Of a stretch of DNA of 8,570 nt, positions 1-7,945 are shown piece by piece. Position numbers and translations under genes: made by a program. The stretch's first letter is position 1; the number at the start of each line of letters is the position of its first letter. The stretch lies in contig CAXTBW010000141.1 of NCBI GenBank assembly GCA_964242925.1, positions 1 to 8,570 of the forward strand. Direction: 5' to 3'. The notes below the pieces were generated by a model. It did not search any database. It was not told the DNA's origin and saw nothing but the letters and a program-made list of their open reading frames with translations. This DNA is from LMUY01 sp964242925. Lineage in GTDB: Bacteria > Pseudomonadota > Alphaproteobacteria > Acetobacterales > Acetobacteraceae.

Positions 1-977
1 CCTGCATGATCGGCGGCAACGTCAACATGAACTCCGGCGGCGCGCATTGCCTGAAGTACGGCGTCACCGCCAACAACCTGCTGGGCCTGACCGCGGTCAC
101 CATCGACGGCGAGGTGCTGACGATCGGCGGCGAGCACCTGGACAGCGCCGGCTACGACTGGCTGGGCCTGCTGACCGGCAGCGAGGGCCAATTGGTCGTG
201 GTGACCGAAGTCGTGGTACGCATCCTGGCCGCCCCCGAGGGCGCGCGGGCGATGCTGGTGGCGTTCGACAACCACTCGGTCGCCGGGCAGTGCGTGGACG
301 CGATCATCGGCAGCGGGATCATCCCGGTGGCGCTGGAATATATGGACCGCCCGGCGATCCACGCCTGCGAGGCGTTCGCCCATGCCGGCTATCCGCTCGA
401 CGCGGAGGCGATGCTGATCATCGAGGTGGAGGGCAGCGTCGCCGAGCAGGACGATCTGCTGGGCCGCATCCAGGCGCTGTGCCAGCCGTTCGCGCCGATC
501 AGCATGAAGGTGTCGCAGTCGGCGGAGGAGAGCCTGGCGATCTGGAAGGGCCGCAAGGGCGCGTTCGGCGCGGTGGGCCGGATCAGCCCGGACTACATGT
601 GCATGGACGGCACGATCCCGACCAGCCGGCTGCCGGACGTGCTGCACCGAATCGGCGAGATGAGCGAGAGCTACGGGCTGAAGGTCGCCAACATCTTCCA
701 CGCCGGGGACGGCAATCTGCACCCGCTAATCATGTTCGACGCCAACGACAAGGACAGCTTCCACCGGGCGGAGTCGTTCGGCGCCGACATCCTGCGGCTG
801 TGCGTGGAGGTGGGCGGCTGCCTGACCGGCGAGCACGGCGTGGGGCTGGAAAAGCGCGACCTGATGGGCGTGCAGTTCAGCGAGCCCGAGTTGGACCGGC
901 AGCGCGCATTGAAGGCGGCGTTCGATCCGGATTGGTTGCTGAATCCGGCAAAGGTGTTTCCGCTGAAGGCGGCTTGA
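1..977 (+). CDS. glcD: Glycolate oxidase FAD-linked subunit GlcD (5' end missing)
   Basis: This is the catalytic flavoprotein subunit of glycolate oxidase, which oxidises glycolate (and often D-lactate) to glyoxylate and hands electrons to GlcF and the quinone pool. The reading frame is open from the left edge, starting with a Cys codon at position 3, so the true start lies upstream. About 324 residues of a family that is usually near 480-500 are visible. The first part, IGGNVNMNSGGAHCLKYG, is the conserved end of the PCMH-type FAD-binding domain. The rest is the FAD-oxidase C-terminal domain, with HAGDGNLHPL at 699-728 and TGEHGVGLEKRDLM at about 825-866, both typical of the GlcD/D-lactate dehydrogenase family. 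The ATG at position 6 is internal and is not a real start. glcE and glcF follow on the same strand. Family assignment is very secure; the GlcD name rests on the operon context. Confidence 0.94.
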   Translation, partial: CMIGGNVNMNSGGAHCLKYGVTANNLLGLTAVTIDGEVLTIGGEHLDSAGYDWLGLLTGSEGQLVVVTEVVVRILAAPEGARAMLVAFDNHSVAGQCVDAIIGSGIIPVALEYMDRPAIHACEAFAHAGYPLDAEAMLIIEVEGSVAEQDDLLGRIQALCQPFAPISMKVSQSAEESLAIWKGRKGAFGAVGRISPDYMCMDGTIPTSRLPDVLHRIGEMSESYGLKVANIFHAGDGNLHPLIMFDANDKDSFHRAESFGADILRLCVEVGGCLTGEHGVGLEKRDLMGVQFSEPELDRQRALKAAFDPDWLLNPAKVFPLKAA

Positions 978-989
978 GGGTGCGGCTTC

Positions 990-1073
990 CCCTCACCCCG
1001 ACCCTCTTCCGCAAGCGGGAGAGGGAGCGGGAAAAGCCCTCTGTCGCTGGCGGAAGAGGTTTGAGTGAGGGTG
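990..1073. repeat. Imperfect palindromic repeat between glcD and glcE
   Basis: The 106-base glcD-glcE gap is largely filled by a nested inverted repeat. The inner hairpin is at 1002-1025: 11-base arms, one G-T wobble when folded as RNA, and a 2-base spacer. A longer, imperfect pairing joins 990-1012 (CCCTCAC, then CCTCTTCCGC) with 1051-1073 (GCGGAAGAGG at 1050-1059, then GTGAGGG at 1065-1071). CCCTCACCCC...CCCTCTCCCGCAAGCGGGAGAGGG-like elements occur as dispersed intergenic repeats in many GC-rich proteobacteria, which I recall but cannot check here. No T-run follows, so it is not a classical terminator. Its right arm supplies the only purine-rich stretch upstream of the glcE start. Confidence 0.7.
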
Positions 1074-1083
1074 GCGCTTACTC

Positions 1084-2271
1084 GTGACCACTCTCCAAAC
1101 CCCCACCGACGAAGCCGGCATCTCCGCCGCCATCGCCGCCGCCTACGCCGCGCGCGAGCCGATCCTCGTGCAGGGCGCCGGCACCAAGCTCGGCATGCTG
1201 CGCCCGGTGCAGGCCGCTCGCTCGCTGTCCACCAGCGGCTTGCGCGGCTTCCCGCTCTACGCGCCGAAGGAACTGGTGCTGTCCGCCCGCGCCGGCACGA
1301 CCATCGCCGAGGTGGAAGCCGAACTCGCCACCAACGGCCAGCACCTGATCGCCGAGCCGCCCGACCTGTCCGCCCTGCTCGGCGCCGAGGGCGCGCAGAC
1401 CATCGGCGGCGTGGTCGCGACCAATCTGTCCGGCCCGCGCCGCGTCGCTTGGGGGGCCATGCGCGACCACCTGCTCGGCATCCGCGCGGTGGACGGGACG
1501 GGGGAGGCCTTCCACTCGGGCGGCCGGGTGCTGAAGAACGTGACCGGACTCGATCTATGCAAGCTGCTGTGCGGCAGCCATGGCACGCTCGGGGTGATGA
1601 CGGAGGTCACGCTCAAGGTGCTGCCCGCGCCGGAACGCACGGGCACGCTGGCGCTGCCCGGGCTCTCGGCGACAGATGGAGTGGCGGCCTTGTCCGCGGC
1701 GCTCGGCTCTCCCTACGGCGTGTCCGGAGCGGCCTGGCTGCCAGCGGCGGCGGCGGCGCGCGTGCCGTTGCTGGCCGGGTACGGCGCGTCGGTCGCGCTG
1801 GTCCGGATCGAGGATTTCGCGGCGAGCGTGACCTACCGCACCGGACGCCTGGCCACCGACCTGCTGCCGTACGGCGCGGCGGAACTGCTGGACGACGACG
1901 CTAGCCTAGCCGTGTGGCGGGCGGTGCGCGACGCCGTTCCTCTGGAGCCGGGGCCGGCGATCTGGCGCGCCTCGGTGCGTCCGTCGGCCGGGCCGGGCGT
2001 GCTCGCCGCCAGCGGGGTGAGCGGGTTCCTGGACTGGGGCGGCGGCCTGGTCTGGCTGTCCGGCGACCCGTCCGCCCATGCCGCGGTGACCGCCGCCGTG
2101 ACCGCCGCGCGAGGAACCTGGACCCTGATGCGCGGCCCCGACGCATTGCGCGCCGCGGTGGATGCCGTGCCGCAAGAACCGCCGGCGCTGGCCGCCATCG
2201 GCCGCCGGGTGAAGGCGGTGATGGACCCGGGGGGCATCCTCAACCCCGGCCGGCTGTACCCTGGAGCGTAG
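1084..2271 (+). CDS. glcE: Glycolate oxidase FAD-binding subunit GlcE
   Basis: This is the second flavin-binding subunit of glycolate oxidase. The 395-residue product has a PCMH-type FAD-binding fold: ILVQGAGTK near residues 27-35, AGTTIAEVEAEL after residue 60, TIGGVVATN at 106-114, KNVTGLDLCKL from 151 and GSHGTLG from 164. It lacks the HAGDGN and GEHG motifs of GlcD, as expected for GlcE, and ends with the family's DPGGILNPGRLYPG tail. It is somewhat longer than the roughly 350 residues of E. coli GlcE. Translation starts at GTG 1084, which gives a full-length N-terminus. The nearest Shine-Dalgarno-like stretch (GAGGG, 1067-1071) is about 12 bases upstream, which is rather far, and belongs to the palindromic repeat. 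Three bases separate its TAG from the glcF ATG, so the two are probably translationally coupled. The product has long Ala/Gly-rich stretches in its second half. Confidence 0.92.
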   Translation: MTTLQTPTDEAGISAAIAAAYAAREPILVQGAGTKLGMLRPVQAARSLSTSGLRGFPLYAPKELVLSARAGTTIAEVEAELATNGQHLIAEPPDLSALLGAEGAQTIGGVVATNLSGPRRVAWGAMRDHLLGIRAVDGTGEAFHSGGRVLKNVTGLDLCKLLCGSHGTLGVMTEVTLKVLPAPERTGTLALPGLSATDGVAALSAALGSPYGVSGAAWLPAAAAARVPLLAGYGASVALVRIEDFAASVTYRTGRLATDLLPYGAAELLDDDASLAVWRAVRDAVPLEPGPAIWRASVRPSAGPGVLAASGVSGFLDWGGGLVWLSGDPSAHAAVTAAVTAARGTWTLMRGPDALRAAVDAVPQEPPALAAIGRRVKAVMDPGGILNPGRLYPGA

Positions 2272-2274
2272 TCG

Positions 2275-3579
2275 ATGCAGACCGATTTCACCGCCGAACA
2301 GCTGCGCGACCCGGACACCGCGTCCTCCAACCAAATCCTGCGCACCTGCGTGCATTGCGGCTTCTGCACCGCAACCTGCCCGACCTTCGTGCTGCTGGGC
2401 GACGAGTTGGACAGCCCGCGCGGCCGCATCTACCTGATGAAGGACATGCTCGAATCCGGCCGCCCGGCCACGGCGGAGGTGGTGAAGCACGTCGACCGTT
2501 GCCTGTCCTGCCTGTCCTGCATGACGACCTGCCCGTCCGGCGTGAACTACATGCACCTGGTCGACCACGGCCGCCGCTACATCGAGGAGACCTACACCCG
2601 CCCCTGGCACGAGCGGCTGCTGCGCGGCGTGCTCACCCGGGTGCTGCCGGTCCCGGGCCGGATGCGTCTGGCGATGACCGCTGCGCACCTGGCCCGGCCG
2701 TTCCGCAAGCTGCTGCCCGGCGGCGTATTGGGCGGCCGGCTACGCGCCATGCTGGACCTGGCGCCCTCGAAGTTGCCGCCGCGCGTGTCGGTGGACGGCG
2801 TGCACCGGGCGGAGGGCGCCCGCAAGGGACGCGTGGCGCTGCTGGCCGGCTGCGCGCAGCAGGTGCTGGCGCCGTCGATCAACCAGGCGACCATCCGGTT
2901 GGTCACGCGGCTCGGCTACGACGTGATCGTCCCGCCCGCCGCCGGGTGCTGCGGCGCGCTGACGCATCACATGGGCCAGCATGACCCGGCGATGGCCTCG
3001 GCCCGCGCCAACATCGCCGCCTGGACGCGGGAGGCGGACGGCGAGGGGCTGGACGCGATCCTGGTGAACACCTCCGGCTGCGGCACGACGGTGAAGGATT
3101 ACGGCTTCATGTTCCGCAACGAGCCGGATCGGGAGGCGGCGGAGCGCGTGTCCGCCCTGGCCGCGGACGTGTCGGAGTTCCTGTTCCGCATCAACTACGC
3201 GCCGACGCGCGAGAAGCCCGGGCTGACGGTGGCGTATCACGCGGCTTGCTCGCTGCAGCACGGGCAGCAGGTGACGCTGCCGCCGAAGGGCCTGCTGCGC
3301 AACGCCGGTTTCACCGTAGTGGAGCCGGCCGAGGGGCATCTGTGCTGCGGCTCGGCCGGCACCTACAATCTGCTTCAGCCCGAGATCGCCGGCCGCCTGC
3401 GGGAGCGCAAGCTGGACAATATCCGCCGCACCAACCGCGGCGCCGGGCCCGACCTGATCGCCGCCGGCAATATCGGCTGCCTGACGCAGCTTGCGGGTGG
3501 GGGCCTGCCCACGGTGCACACGGTGGAGCTGCTGGACTGGATGGCCGGCGGACCGCGCCCGGCGGCGGTGCCGGCGTGA
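2275..3579 (+). CDS. glcF: Glycolate oxidase iron-sulfur subunit GlcF
   Basis: This is the electron-transfer subunit of glycolate oxidase; it carries electrons from the flavin subunits towards the membrane quinone pool. The 434-residue product has two 4Fe-4S ferredoxin-type motifs, CVHCGFCTATCP (Cys 25, 28, 31, 35) and CLSCLSCMTTCP (Cys 76, 79, 82, 86). Two Cys-rich CCG domains follow, with CCG at 225-227 and 357-359, the latter in CCGSAGTYNLLQP. This domain order and length match GlcF of the LutA/GlpC/HdrB-like family. The ATG at 2275 has a GGAG at 2263-2266, inside the end of glcE and 8 bases upstream. Its TGA stop overlaps the GTG start of the downstream TPR gene. All metal-binding residues are intact, so the subunit should be functional. 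Confidence 0.96.
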   Translation: MQTDFTAEQLRDPDTASSNQILRTCVHCGFCTATCPTFVLLGDELDSPRGRIYLMKDMLESGRPATAEVVKHVDRCLSCLSCMTTCPSGVNYMHLVDHGRRYIEETYTRPWHERLLRGVLTRVLPVPGRMRLAMTAAHLARPFRKLLPGGVLGGRLRAMLDLAPSKLPPRVSVDGVHRAEGARKGRVALLAGCAQQVLAPSINQATIRLVTRLGYDVIVPPAAGCCGALTHHMGQHDPAMASARANIAAWTREADGEGLDAILVNTSGCGTTVKDYGFMFRNEPDREAAERVSALAADVSEFLFRINYAPTREKPGLTVAYHAACSLQHGQQVTLPPKGLLRNAGFTVVEPAEGHLCCGSAGTYNLLQPEIAGRLRERKLDNIRRTNRGAGPDLIAAGNIGCLTQLAGGGLPTVHTVELLDWMAGGPRPAAVPA

Positions 3580-4130
3580 GGCGCCTCGCGGCCCTGTTGC
3601 TGCTGGCCGCTAGCCCGGCATTGGCCCAGGCGCCGGCGCGCCCGACGCGGGAGCAGACGCTCGATCGCCTGCTGGGCATGCTGAAGGTGGCGCCGGACGA
3701 GCAGAGCGCCGCCGCCGTGGAGGGCTCGATCCGCGGCCAGTGGCTGGCGGAGGCCACCCCTGCGACCAAGCTGCTGCTGCAGCACGGGTCGCACGAGCTG
3801 GACGAGCACCAGGCCAGCGAGGCGCTCGATGATTTCGATGCGGCGCTGGACCTGCAGCCCGACCTGCAGGAGGGTTGGCACGGCCGCGCGATGGCTCGCG
3901 CCGGGCTGGGCGACTACGCCGGCGCCACGCGCGACATCGCCGAGACGCTGAAGCGGGAGCCGCGGCAGTTCACCGCGTTGCAGGACCTGTCCCGCATCGC
4001 CGAGCAGCGCGGCGACTGGAAAGGCGCCTACGAGGCATGGGTCCAGGCGCTGGAGCTGGACCCGAAGACGCCGGGCGGCGCCGACCGGCTGGCCGACCTC
4101 AAGCGGCGCGCGTTCGGGGAGGCGACTTAA
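3576..4130 (+). CDS. Exported TPR-repeat protein coupled to glcF
   Basis: The product is a 184-residue protein predicted to be exported to the periplasm; its function is unknown. The open frame extends upstream within glcF, but I place the start at GTG 3576, which overlaps the glcF stop as GTGA. This start gives a clean signal peptide: RR at residues 2-3, a hydrophobic LAALLLLAAS core, and a likely cleavage after ALA at residue 17. The rest is helical and contains about three tetratricopeptide repeats, at roughly residues 65-97, 98-131 and 132-164, seen in ASEALDDFDAALDLQPD, GDYAGATRDIAETLKREP and GDWKGAYEAWVQALELDP. TPRs bind peptides or proteins. I see no enzyme motif. Co-translation with glcF suggests co-expression with glycolate oxidase, but a functional link is inference. 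No strong ribosome binding site precedes the GTG, which fits translational coupling. Confidence 0.85.
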   Translation: MRRLAALLLLAASPALAQAPARPTREQTLDRLLGMLKVAPDEQSAAAVEGSIRGQWLAEATPATKLLLQHGSHELDEHQASEALDDFDAALDLQPDLQEGWHGRAMARAGLGDYAGATRDIAETLKREPRQFTALQDLSRIAEQRGDWKGAYEAWVQALELDPKTPGGADRLADLKRRAFGEAT

Positions 4131-4180
4131 GCCGGGCGTTGGCCGTTGATCGCCGTATCGGGCTGTAAGCACCTCAGCCA

Positions 4181-4202
4181 CCGTCATGCTCGGGCTTGAC
4201 GG
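4181..4202. terminator. Hairpin between convergent genes, possible bidirectional terminator
   Basis: CCGTCA at 4181-4186 pairs with TGACGG at 4197-4202. Inside, GC at 4188-4189 pairs with GC at 4194-4195 around a TCGG loop, with a T-T mismatch between the two stems. It lies 50 bases after the TPR gene stop and 6 bases after the methyltransferase stop on the other strand, so it could stop transcription from both sides. There is no strong T-run; only ATATTT follows on the plus strand. The TCATGCTCGGGCTTGAC core resembles the larger palindromic repeats at 7659-7937, so it may be a degenerate half-copy rather than a dedicated terminator. Nothing else is evident at 4131-4208. Confidence 0.45.
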
Positions 4203-4208
4203 GATATT

Positions 4209-4826
4209 TCAAACCGACGCGCCTCCATCCAGTCGTGCGTTCACGCGTCGGAACAGCACGAGGCAGTTGTCGGCCGGCATTGGCAGCACCGTCGGCGCGT
4301 CGAAGCCCGCCGCCTCCGCCGCGACATCCTCCAGAACTCGCAGGCCCCAGGCCGGATCGCGCGCGCGCAGGTCGGCGTCGAAGGCGGCGTTGCCCGGCTC
4401 CATCGCGCGGCCCGTGCGGCGAAACGGGCCGTAGAGCGCCAGCAGGCCGCCGGCGCCCAGCACCCGGGCGGCTCCGGCGAGCAGGCCGAGCGTCGCGCTC
4501 CACGGGGCGATGTGGATCATATTGATGCAAAGCACAGCGTCGGCGTCCGGGCAATCCGGCGTTGTCGCGTCCAGCTTCAAGGCGCGGCGCACGTTCGCCA
4601 GCCCGGCCGTCCACGCGTCGATGCTCGCGCGGCATTGCGGGTCCGGGTCGGTCGGCTGCCAGATCAGCCCGGGCAGCGCGGCGGCGAAGTGCGCGACGTG
4701 CTCGCCGGTGCCGCTAGCGATCTCCAGCACCACGCCCGCCTGCGGCAAGTGGGGTCGCAGGGCGTGCAGGATGGGGTCGCGGTTGCGGGCGGCGGAGGGC
4801 GCGTATAGGCGGGCGTCGTCGGTCAT
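4209..4826 (-). CDS. DUF938-family class I SAM-dependent methyltransferase
   Basis: The 205-residue product belongs to the DUF938/UPF0585 family of putative S-adenosylmethionine-dependent methyltransferases, related to animal METTL26. The substrate is unknown. The conserved N-terminal signature RLYAPSAARNRDPIL is at residues 6-20. SAM-binding motif I, VLEIASGTGEH, is at 33-43, followed by WQPTDPDP at 56-63 (acidic residue after strand 2), CINMIHIAPW at 100-109, YGPFRR at 132-137 and NAAFD at 146-150. It ends in a LVLFRR strand. An in-frame start further upstream (to 4880) would add 18 residues overlapping the divergent phosphoesterase gene; ATG 4826 places the family signature at the N-terminus and is preferred. 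A GAAGG lies 8 bases upstream of that ATG. Length matches the family. The gene is convergent with the TPR gene and divergent from the phosphoesterase, so it is its own transcription unit. Confidence 0.9.
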   Translation of the reverse strand: MTDDARLYAPSAARNRDPILHALRPHLPQAGVVLEIASGTGEHVAHFAAALPGLIWQPTDPDPQCRASIDAWTAGLANVRRALKLDATTPDCPDADAVLCINMIHIAPWSATLGLLAGAARVLGAGGLLALYGPFRRTGRAMEPGNAAFDADLRARDPAWGLRVLEDVAAEAAGFDAPTVLPMPADNCLVLFRRVNARLDGGASV

Positions 4827-4829
4827 CGT

Positions 4830-4834
4830 GGGAG
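4830..4834 (+). promoter_or_regulatory. Ribosome binding site for the phosphoesterase
   Basis: GGGAG sits 7 bases before the GTG at 4842 and supports that start. It lies within the 15-base gap (4827-4841) between two divergent start codons. That gap is too short for promoters, so those of both genes must lie inside the opposite coding region. Confidence 0.65.
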
Positions 4835-4841
4835 CCTTCGC

Positions 4842-5329
4842 GTGACGGTGTTCTTTACCGCGGACACGCATTTCGGCCATGGCGGCGCGCTCGGCCTATA
4901 CCGCCGCCCGTTCGCGTCTGTGGCGGCGATGGACGCGGCGATAGCGGCCAACTGGCAGGCGCGGGTGACCGCGGCGGACGAGGTGTGGCACCTGGGCGAC
5001 TTCGCCGTGGGCCGCCGGGTGGACGCGGCCGGGCTGCTGGCGGCGCTGCCGGGCCGCAAGCACCTGGTCACGGGCAATAACGACCCGGCGACCACGACGG
5101 CGCTGCCCGGCTGGGCCAGCGTGCAGGCCTACGCCGAGCTCGTCGTAGACGGGACGGCGCTGGTGCTGTGCCATTACGCGTTCCGCACCTGGCGCGACAT
5201 GGGCCGCGGCGCCTGGAACCTGCATGGGCACAGTCACGGCCGGCTCAAACCGATGCCCCGGCAGGCCGACGTGGGCGTCGACGCCTGGGCGTTACGGCCG
5301 GTGACGCTGGCGGAGGTCGCCGCCCGGCG

Positions 5330-5333
<4 letters not shown>
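4842..5333 (+). CDS. Calcineurin-like metallophosphoesterase family protein
   Basis: The product is a 163-residue cytoplasmic two-metal phosphoesterase; the substrate cannot be read from sequence. The family's metal-ligand motifs appear in order: DTHFGH (D8, H10), GDF (D53), GNND (N79, D81), CHYAF (H111) and GHSHG (H130, H132). GNND takes the place of the usual GNHD, so the histidine often found beside the metal-bound Asn is Asn80 here. The protein is close to the minimal length for the fold. It resembles the small stand-alone phosphoesterases of bacteria and phages that carry a WHLGDF motif, seen here at 49-54. The start is GTG 4842, backed by GGGAG upstream. The stop codon shares a CTAG with the stop of pckA on the other strand. 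No clear operon partner is visible. Confidence 0.9.
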
Positions 5334-6928
<1,595 letters not shown>

Positions 6929-6999
6929 GGACGAGCTCCTCAAGCCTGGTCTTTCAAATATCAGTAGAGATGTCCGCAGGCAGCGTCCATCCTCCTGAG
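6929..6999. promoter_or_regulatory. Divergent intergenic region upstream of pckA
   Basis: This 71-base gap separates the pckA start (6928, minus strand) from the secreted protein start (7000, plus strand), so the pckA promoter is expected here or just beyond. The only clear site is the pckA ribosome binding site, GAGGAG on the minus strand (6936-6941). A relatively AT-rich patch at 6951-6970 (TTTCAAATATCAGTAGAG) could hold a -10 element for either direction, but I see no convincing -35/-10 pair or operator palindrome. Confidence 0.4.
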
Positions 7000-7608
7000 A
7001 TGGCTTGGCTGCTCCTTTTCGCCGCATTGCTCGGCGTTCCTGCGCAGCGCGCGCCACAACGCTACGTCACGCCTAATTTTGGTGTGCGACTCGCCCTGCC
7101 TGGCGGCCTGTTTTACTGCCCGCTGCCCAACGGGTGGGTCGGGACCGACCATGGGCCGACCTTATATCTGGCCCGGCCGGATTGCACCGACCCGGCCGGG
7201 CCGCACATCGCCGTCGATTACGAACACAACGTGGCGGAGCACGATTTCGGCGACCGCGAGGAGCGGCCCGCGCGGACCTATGCCGAGCTGCGGCGGTTCG
7301 AATGCGCCGGACGAGCAGGTCGCGCTGTCCCGCTGCTGGGCCGCCGCGTGGCCCCTTGCGTGGAAGCGCGCCCAAACGCCGTCAGCGTGACCGCGTGGGC
7401 CGTCTACGACCTGGAGCCGCCCGAGCGTTGGCGGGACCGAGGGGCGCAGACGTTGGCCGTGATCCTGGCAACGACGCCACGCCGCCTAGCCGCCGACATG
7501 ATCATGTTTCGGCGCGTGGCGGCGGGCGCATCGGTTTGTATGCCGCACTGGGCGAAGCGGACGCCGGGCCGGCCGGCATGCCGGGAGTTCCCCGGCTCAT
7601 GGTGGTGA
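7000..7608 (+). CDS. Putative secreted cysteine-containing protein of unknown function
   Basis: I do not recognise a named family. From ATG 7000 the product is 202 residues. It begins with a hydrophobic stretch (WLLLFAALLGVPA) resembling a signal peptide cleaved near residue 15, though the n-region lacks the usual Lys/Arg. The mature part starts with RYVTPNFGVRLALPGG, then FYCPLPNGWVGTDHG at 38-52, and has six cysteines (40, 62, 102, 120, 180, 194), an even number suited to disulfides in the periplasm. The LAADMIMFRRVAA segment at 163-175 looks like a conserved C-terminal helix. The residues after Cys180 are low-quality (Pro/Arg-rich) and may be drift or a frameshifted tail. An in-frame ATG at 6970 is an alternative start; neither has a clear ribosome binding site. 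It is divergent from pckA and followed by palindromic repeats. Confidence 0.6.
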   Translation: MAWLLLFAALLGVPAQRAPQRYVTPNFGVRLALPGGLFYCPLPNGWVGTDHGPTLYLARPDCTDPAGPHIAVDYEHNVAEHDFGDREERPARTYAELRRFECAGRAGRAVPLLGRRVAPCVEARPNAVSVTAWAVYDLEPPERWRDRGAQTLAVILATTPRRLAADMIMFRRVAAGASVCMPHWAKRTPGRPACREFPGSWW

Positions 7609-7658
7609 ACGGCGGCGTTGAAGCGTCACGCCATTAAACCGTCATGCTAGGGCCTCCA

Positions 7659-7780
7659 ACTGTCATGCCCGGACTTGACCCGGGCGCCCACGCGGCCCCC
7701 GCGAAAAGGTGGTGCGGGTACTGGCGCTATGGTGCCGGGCGCGCGGCGTGGGTGGCCGGATCACGTCCGGCCATGACGGT
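7659..7780. repeat. Long palindromic intergenic repeat, copy 1
   Basis: The 38-base arms at 7659-7696 and 7743-7780 are inverted copies of each other, matching at 31 of 38 positions, around a 46-base centre. Each arm also has its own smaller palindrome: the right arm has a perfect 8-base stem at 7753-7760/7766-7773 with a TCACG loop. The arm core TGTCATGCCCGGACTTGACCC is like the dispersed TCATGCCCGG-type repeats common between genes in alphaproteobacteria (from memory, not searched). Such elements are non-coding and probably mobilised in trans. Confidence 0.75.
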
Positions 7781-7805
7781 AAACAACGTGCTGCAAGGGC
7801 TCCTC

Positions 7806-7937
7806 GGCCGGACAGCTAGGCCTCGACCCCGGCGCCCACGCCGTTCTAGGCGCGCTGGCGCGTTCCAACGCGCCAACACGCCCGACATGATCAGCGGCGC
7901 CCCGTGGATGCCAGGGTCAAGCCCTGGCATGACGGCC
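7806..7937. repeat. Long palindromic intergenic repeat, copy 2 (diverged)
   Basis: The 35-base arms at 7806-7840 and 7903-7937 are inverted and match at 25 of 35 positions. The right arm keeps the family core well, including a perfect 9-base stem at 7908-7916/7922-7930 with a TCAAG loop; the left arm has decayed. This copy lies 25 bases after copy 1 and ends 8 bases short of the acetyltransferase stop codon, so the right-arm hairpin may end that transcript on the minus strand. Confidence 0.65.
7856..7875. repeat. Perfect 20-base palindrome within copy 2
   Basis: TGGCGCGTT at 7856-7864 and AACGCGCCA at 7867-7875 are exact inverted copies with only CC between them. They lie near the centre of the second long repeat. 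As RNA this would form a strong GC-rich hairpin; as near-perfect dyad DNA it could also be a protein binding site or the decayed centre of the element. No T-run follows on either strand. Confidence 0.6.
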
Positions 7938-7945
7938 TGGACGCG

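Larger units (their letters stand above)
7609..7945. other. Gene-free repeat region
   Basis: This 337-base stretch lies between the 3' ends of two convergent genes. Short open frames here are not convincing genes; they read through repeat sequence. It holds two palindromic repeats of one family, described separately. A partial copy of the arm sequence (CCGTCATGCTAGGGCCTCCAA, where the full arm reads TGTCATGCCCGGACTTGAC) begins at about 7640. No tRNA, promoter or mobile gene is evident. Confidence 0.6.

Noticed and set aside
47..1087. Long Arg-rich open frames over glcD and glcE in other frames
   Set aside because: They are out of frame with intact, conserved glycolate oxidase subunits and have the composition of GC-rich shadow frames.
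3246..3575. Longer TPR gene product beginning inside glcF
   Set aside because: The added 110 residues are a shadow of glcF, Arg/Ala/Gly-rich, and would bury the signal peptide that begins at 3576.
4827..4880. Earlier start for the methyltransferase at 4880
   Set aside because: It would overlap the phosphoesterase gene and add residues before the conserved RLYAPSAARNRDPIL signature that normally sits at the N-terminus.
6929..7057. N-terminal extension of pckA to a start at 7057
   Set aside because: The added 43 residues are unrelated to PckA, overlap the divergent gene, and the GTG at 6928 has a strong GAGGAG 7 bases upstream with normal product length.
7609..7945. CRISPR array or attachment site in the repeat region
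   Set aside because: The repeats are inverted rather than regularly spaced direct repeats, no cas genes or integrase are nearby, and no tRNA end is present.
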